From: Geomonas azotofigens
GTDB taxonomy: Bacteria > Desulfobacterota > Desulfuromonadia > Geobacterales > Geobacteraceae
Length of the DNA stretch: 64,000 nucleotides
Reading direction: 5' to 3'
NCBI RefSeq assembly: GCF_018919395.1
Contig: NZ_JAHLME010000005.1
Span: 186,001-250,000 of the forward strand
Below are positions 61,636 to 64,000 of the stretch, piece after piece. How positions within the stretch are numbered: the stretch's first letter is position 1; the number at the start of each line of letters is the position of its first letter. The notes beneath the pieces are model-generated. The model searched no databases, had not been told where the DNA came from, and saw only the letters and a program-made list of their open reading frames with translations. The position numbers and the translations under genes were made by a program.

Positions 61636-64000
61636 CTATTTCTGCATCGGCTTCTTCTTCTGTTTCAGAGCTTCCTTCAGCCGCTGCTGCGCCTGAGCTA
61701 TCAGCATCTGGTGGATCCCTTCACCGCTCTCACCCTCCGCGGGCCGGCGCTGCACGTAGCTGCCGTCGCCCTGCATGTCCCAGGCGGAACGGTGGTCGGC
61801 ATCGTGGCAATCGAGCACGGCGCGCAGTTCAGCGGTCAACTCCGGCGCCGTGACCGGGCAGAGGACTTCCACGCGCGCCTCGAGGTTGCGCTTCATGGCA
61901 TCGGCGGAAGAGATGAAGTACTCCTCGGCGCCGCCGTTTCTGAAGTAGTAGATCCGGGCATGTTCCAGGAAGCGTCCCACGATGCTGACCACGCGGATGG
62001 TGTCGGACAGCCCCGGGACGCCGGGGCGCAGCCGGCAGGTGTCGCGCACGTACAGGTCGATCTTCACCCCCGCCATGGAGGCGCGGTACAGCGCCTTGAC
62101 GATGTCGCCGTCCTCCAGCGCGTTCATCTTGAACCTCAGCAACCCGCCGCCGTTTTGCCGGTGCAGTTCGACCTCCCGCTCGATGCGCGTGAGCAGCGCC
62201 TTCTTCAACAGCTTGGGCGCCGGCATGACCGCGCGGTAGTTGCGTTTCGCCGTGAAGCCGGTGGTCAGGTAGTTGAAGAGCTCGGTAACGTCCTGGGCGA
62301 TGGCGTCGTCGCAGGTGATGATGCCGATGTCGCTATAGATGCGGGCGGTGTCAGTGTGATAGTTCCCCGTGCCGATGTGAACGTAGCGCCTGAGCCCCTG
62401 GAAGTCCTGGCGCACCACCAGGATCACCTTGCAGTGCGTCTTCAGCCCCACCACGCCGTAGGTGACGTGGATTCCCGCCTGCTCCATCACCTCGGCCAGG
62501 TGGATGTTGGTCGCCTCGTCGAAGCGCGCCTTCAGCTCCACGACCACCGCCACCTGCTTGCCGTTTTGCGCCGCCTGCACCAGCGCGTCGATGATGCGCC
62601 CCTGGATGGAGGTGCGGTACAGGGTCATCTTGATGGCGCGCACCTTGGGGTCGTTGGCGGCCTCGCGCAGGAAGCGCTCCACCGACGTGGAGAAGGAAAC
62701 GTAGGGGTGCTGCAAAAGCAGCGAACCGAGGTCCCGGATGGTGTGGAAGATATTCCTCTCGGCGGGAAGCTGCGGGTGATCGATGGGGTGGTGCGGCGGG
62801 TCGTGCAGGCGCGGGTAATCCAGCTTCGAGATCTCGAACAGGTCGCGCAGGGCCAGCATCCCGGAAACCTCCAGGACGTCGTTTTCCTCGTCCAGTTCCA
62901 GCTCGGCCGCCAGGCGGCCGCGGTGCAGCGGCTCCATCCCCGCTCCCACCTCGAGCCGGACGATCGGCGCGAATTTGCGCTCCTTCAACTCCGACTCGAT
63001 CATCGACATCAGGTCGTCCGCCTCTTCCTCGTCCTTCTCGGTGTTGGCGTTCCTGGTGACCCGGAAGATCTCGCAGGAGACGATCAGCATGCCCGGGAAC
63101 AGCATGTCCAGGTTGTTCATCATGACCTGCTCGATGGGGATGAAGTGGTCCCCCTTGCCGACCCGGATGAAGCGCGGCGTCCCAAGGCCAATGGGCACCT
63201 TGACCCGCGCCAGCGAGTGCTCGCGCGATTTCGGGTAGCGCAGCGTCACCAGGAGGTTGAGCGAAAGGTTGGAAATGAACGGGAAGGGATGGGCCGGGTC
63301 GATCGACTGTGGGGTCAGCAGCGGATAGATGTTGCGGTAGTAGTGTTCGCGCAGCTGTTTCTTCTCTTTGAGCGAGAGCGTTTCATAGCTCTCGATGACG
63401 ATGCCCTTCCCCTCCAGGAGTTCCCTCACTTCGCGGAAGGCTTCCCTCTTGGTCGCCTCGATCTCCCGGACAAAGGCGTTGCACTCCGCGACCTGCTGGC
63501 GCGGCGTCCGGCCGTCCAGGGTGAGGTCGTGCAGGCCGGCGCCGATCTGCTGTTTCAGACCGCCGATCCTCTTCATGGCGAATTCGTCGAGGTTGGAGCT
63601 GACGATGGCGATGAACTTGAGGCGCTCCAACAGCGGGGTGCGCTCGTCCATCGCCTCGTTCAGCACCCGGCGGTTGAACTCGAGCCAGGTCAGCTCGCGG
63701 TTCAGGTACCAGCGGCTCTCACCCAGGTCGAATTCGGGCTGCTCGACGCCGGCTGGGCCTTTGGGTTTCGGCGGCTGCTTCGCACCCGCCTTGACCGCCT
63801 TGACCGCCTTGGCGACCTTGGGCTTGGCAACTTTGGGCTTGGCAGGCTTGACGGTCTTCGTCGCCTTGGCCGGTTTGGCGGCTTTGGTGTCTTTAGTCTC
63901 TTTACGTGCCTTGCCGGTTTTGACAGCCTTGGGAGCTTTCCCCTCCTTGGCCGCCTTGGTGCTCTTGGCTTTGCCGGCCTTGCCCCCCTTCTCCTGCTTC
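61636..64000 (-). CDS. ppk1: Polyphosphate kinase 1 with Lys/Ala-rich N-terminal extension; 5' end outside window
   Basis: Makes polyphosphate from ATP. The frame is open from the stop at 61636 to the window edge (788 codons visible). The PPK1 core begins RWYLNRELTWLEFNRRVLNEAMDER (about 63705-63650) and includes VVVELKARFDEATN, the autophosphorylated His region GLKTHCKVILV, and GTGNYHTDTARIYSD. Upstream of the core, about 85 codons encode a tail dominated by Lys, Ala, Pro and Val (AKPAKATK, VAKAVKAVKAGAK), like histone H1 tails; ordinary PPK1 proteins start within a few residues of the core. No start codon lies in the visible tail. The tail may bind polyphosphate or nucleic acid, or be a target of lysine polyphosphorylation (inference). 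Confidence 0.93.
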   Translation of the reverse strand, partial: KQEKGGKAGKAKSTKAAKEGKAPKAVKTGKARKETKDTKAAKPAKATKTVKPAKPKVAKPKVAKAVKAVKAGAKQPPKPKGPAGVEQPEFDLGESRWYLNRELTWLEFNRRVLNEAMDERTPLLERLKFIAIVSSNLDEFAMKRIGGLKQQIGAGLHDLTLDGRTPRQQVAECNAFVREIEATKREAFREVRELLEGKGIVIESYETLSLKEKKQLREHYYRNIYPLLTPQSIDPAHPFPFISNLSLNLLVTLRYPKSREHSLARVKVPIGLGTPRFIRVGKGDHFIPIEQVMMNNLDMLFPGMLIVSCEIFRVTRNANTEKDEEEADDLMSMIESELKERKFAPIVRLEVGAGMEPLHRGRLAAELELDEENDVLEVSGMLALRDLFEISKLDYPRLHDPPHHPIDHPQLPAERNIFHTIRDLGSLLLQHPYVSFSTSVERFLREAANDPKVRAIKMTLYRTSIQGRIIDALVQAAQNGKQVAVVVELKARFDEATNIHLAEVMEQAGIHVTYGVVGLKTHCKVILVVRQDFQGLRRYVHIGTGNYHTDTARIYSDIGIITCDDAIAQDVTELFNYLTTGFTAKRNYRAVMPAPKLLKKALLTRIEREVELHRQNGGGLLRFKMNALEDGDIVKALYRASMAGVKIDLYVRDTCRLRPGVPGLSDTIRVVSIVGRFLEHARIYYFRNGGAEEYFISSADAMKRNLEARVEVLCPVTAPELTAELRAVLDCHDADHRSAWDMQGDGSYVQRRPAEGESGEGIHQMLIAQAQQRLKEALKQKKKPMQK

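Overview
The window is a high-GC chromosomal segment, most likely from a Geobacter/Geomonas-type member of the Desulfuromonadota (Deltaproteobacteria sensu lato). This is inferred from gene content: a Rieske/cytochrome b/five-heme cytochrome c operon, a GEMM-I riboswitch that closely resembles the Geobacter 3',3'-cGAMP class as I remember it, a hydroxylamine reductase (Hcp), an ArsS-type radical SAM protein, and long runs of overlapping genes with AGGAGG-type ribosome binding sites. No database search was possible; species is not assigned.

Layout. 1-1008 (minus): end-truncated ArsS-like radical SAM gene plus its CMD/AhpD-fold partner. 1211-3607 (plus): bc-type electron-transfer operon. 3604-9059 (minus): a tight five-gene operon (asparagine-synthetase-like amidotransferase, acyl-AMP ligase, NadE-like amide synthetase, acyl carrier protein, hexapeptide acyltransferase) that reads like a small biosynthetic pathway with no obvious known product. 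9060-12785: divergent control region with a cyclic-dinucleotide riboswitch and terminator, an overlooked 42-codon ORF, a secreted FN3/repeat/malectin-like protein and a secreted beta-helix protein. 31512 down to 12804 (minus): a large exopolysaccharide locus. It runs from one promoter through an initiating sugar transferase with a degenerate GGDEF-like domain, WbpB/WbpD/WbpE-like nucleotide-sugar enzymes, FemAB-like transferase, Wza-type export protein, Wzz-type protein, ExeA-like ATPase, a BY-kinase-like protein lacking its Walker lysine, DUF354 protein, Wzx flippase, Wzy-like polymerase, CapA, ATP-grasp, GT4 and a toroid-type protein. A decayed insertion sequence with intact inverted repeats and a 6-bp target duplication sits between the wza-like and wzz-like genes. 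The stretch from about 20,100 to 30,300 is visibly more AT-rich than its flanks.

31548-44199: a Crp/Fnr regulator, then a divergent Tad (tight adherence) pilus locus: TadE, TadE and TadG-like genes on the minus strand, and flp, cpaB, cpaC, cpaE, cpaF, tadB, tadC plus a 26-codon membrane microprotein on the plus strand. A GT-C-like membrane protein follows. 44402-56564 (plus): a chemotaxis operon preceded by a near-consensus sigma-28 promoter (STAS, CheA, CheW, MCP ending in a CheR-docking-like pentapeptide, CheR, CheD, CheB). It continues without terminator into two sensor kinases, a response regulator and a second, receiver-less CheB-type methylesterase. 56571-58822: LysR regulator with divergent MFS exporter. 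58882-61206: small hypothetical gene and hcp with an FNR/HcpR-like operator. 61252-64000 (minus): small Cys-rich protein and polyphosphate kinase 1 with a long Lys/Ala-rich N-terminal extension that runs off the window.

Taken together, the window is dominated by cell-surface functions: secreted matrix-like proteins under a cyclic dinucleotide riboswitch, capsule/exopolysaccharide assembly, Tad pili, and a chemosensory pathway, all suggestive of surface attachment control.
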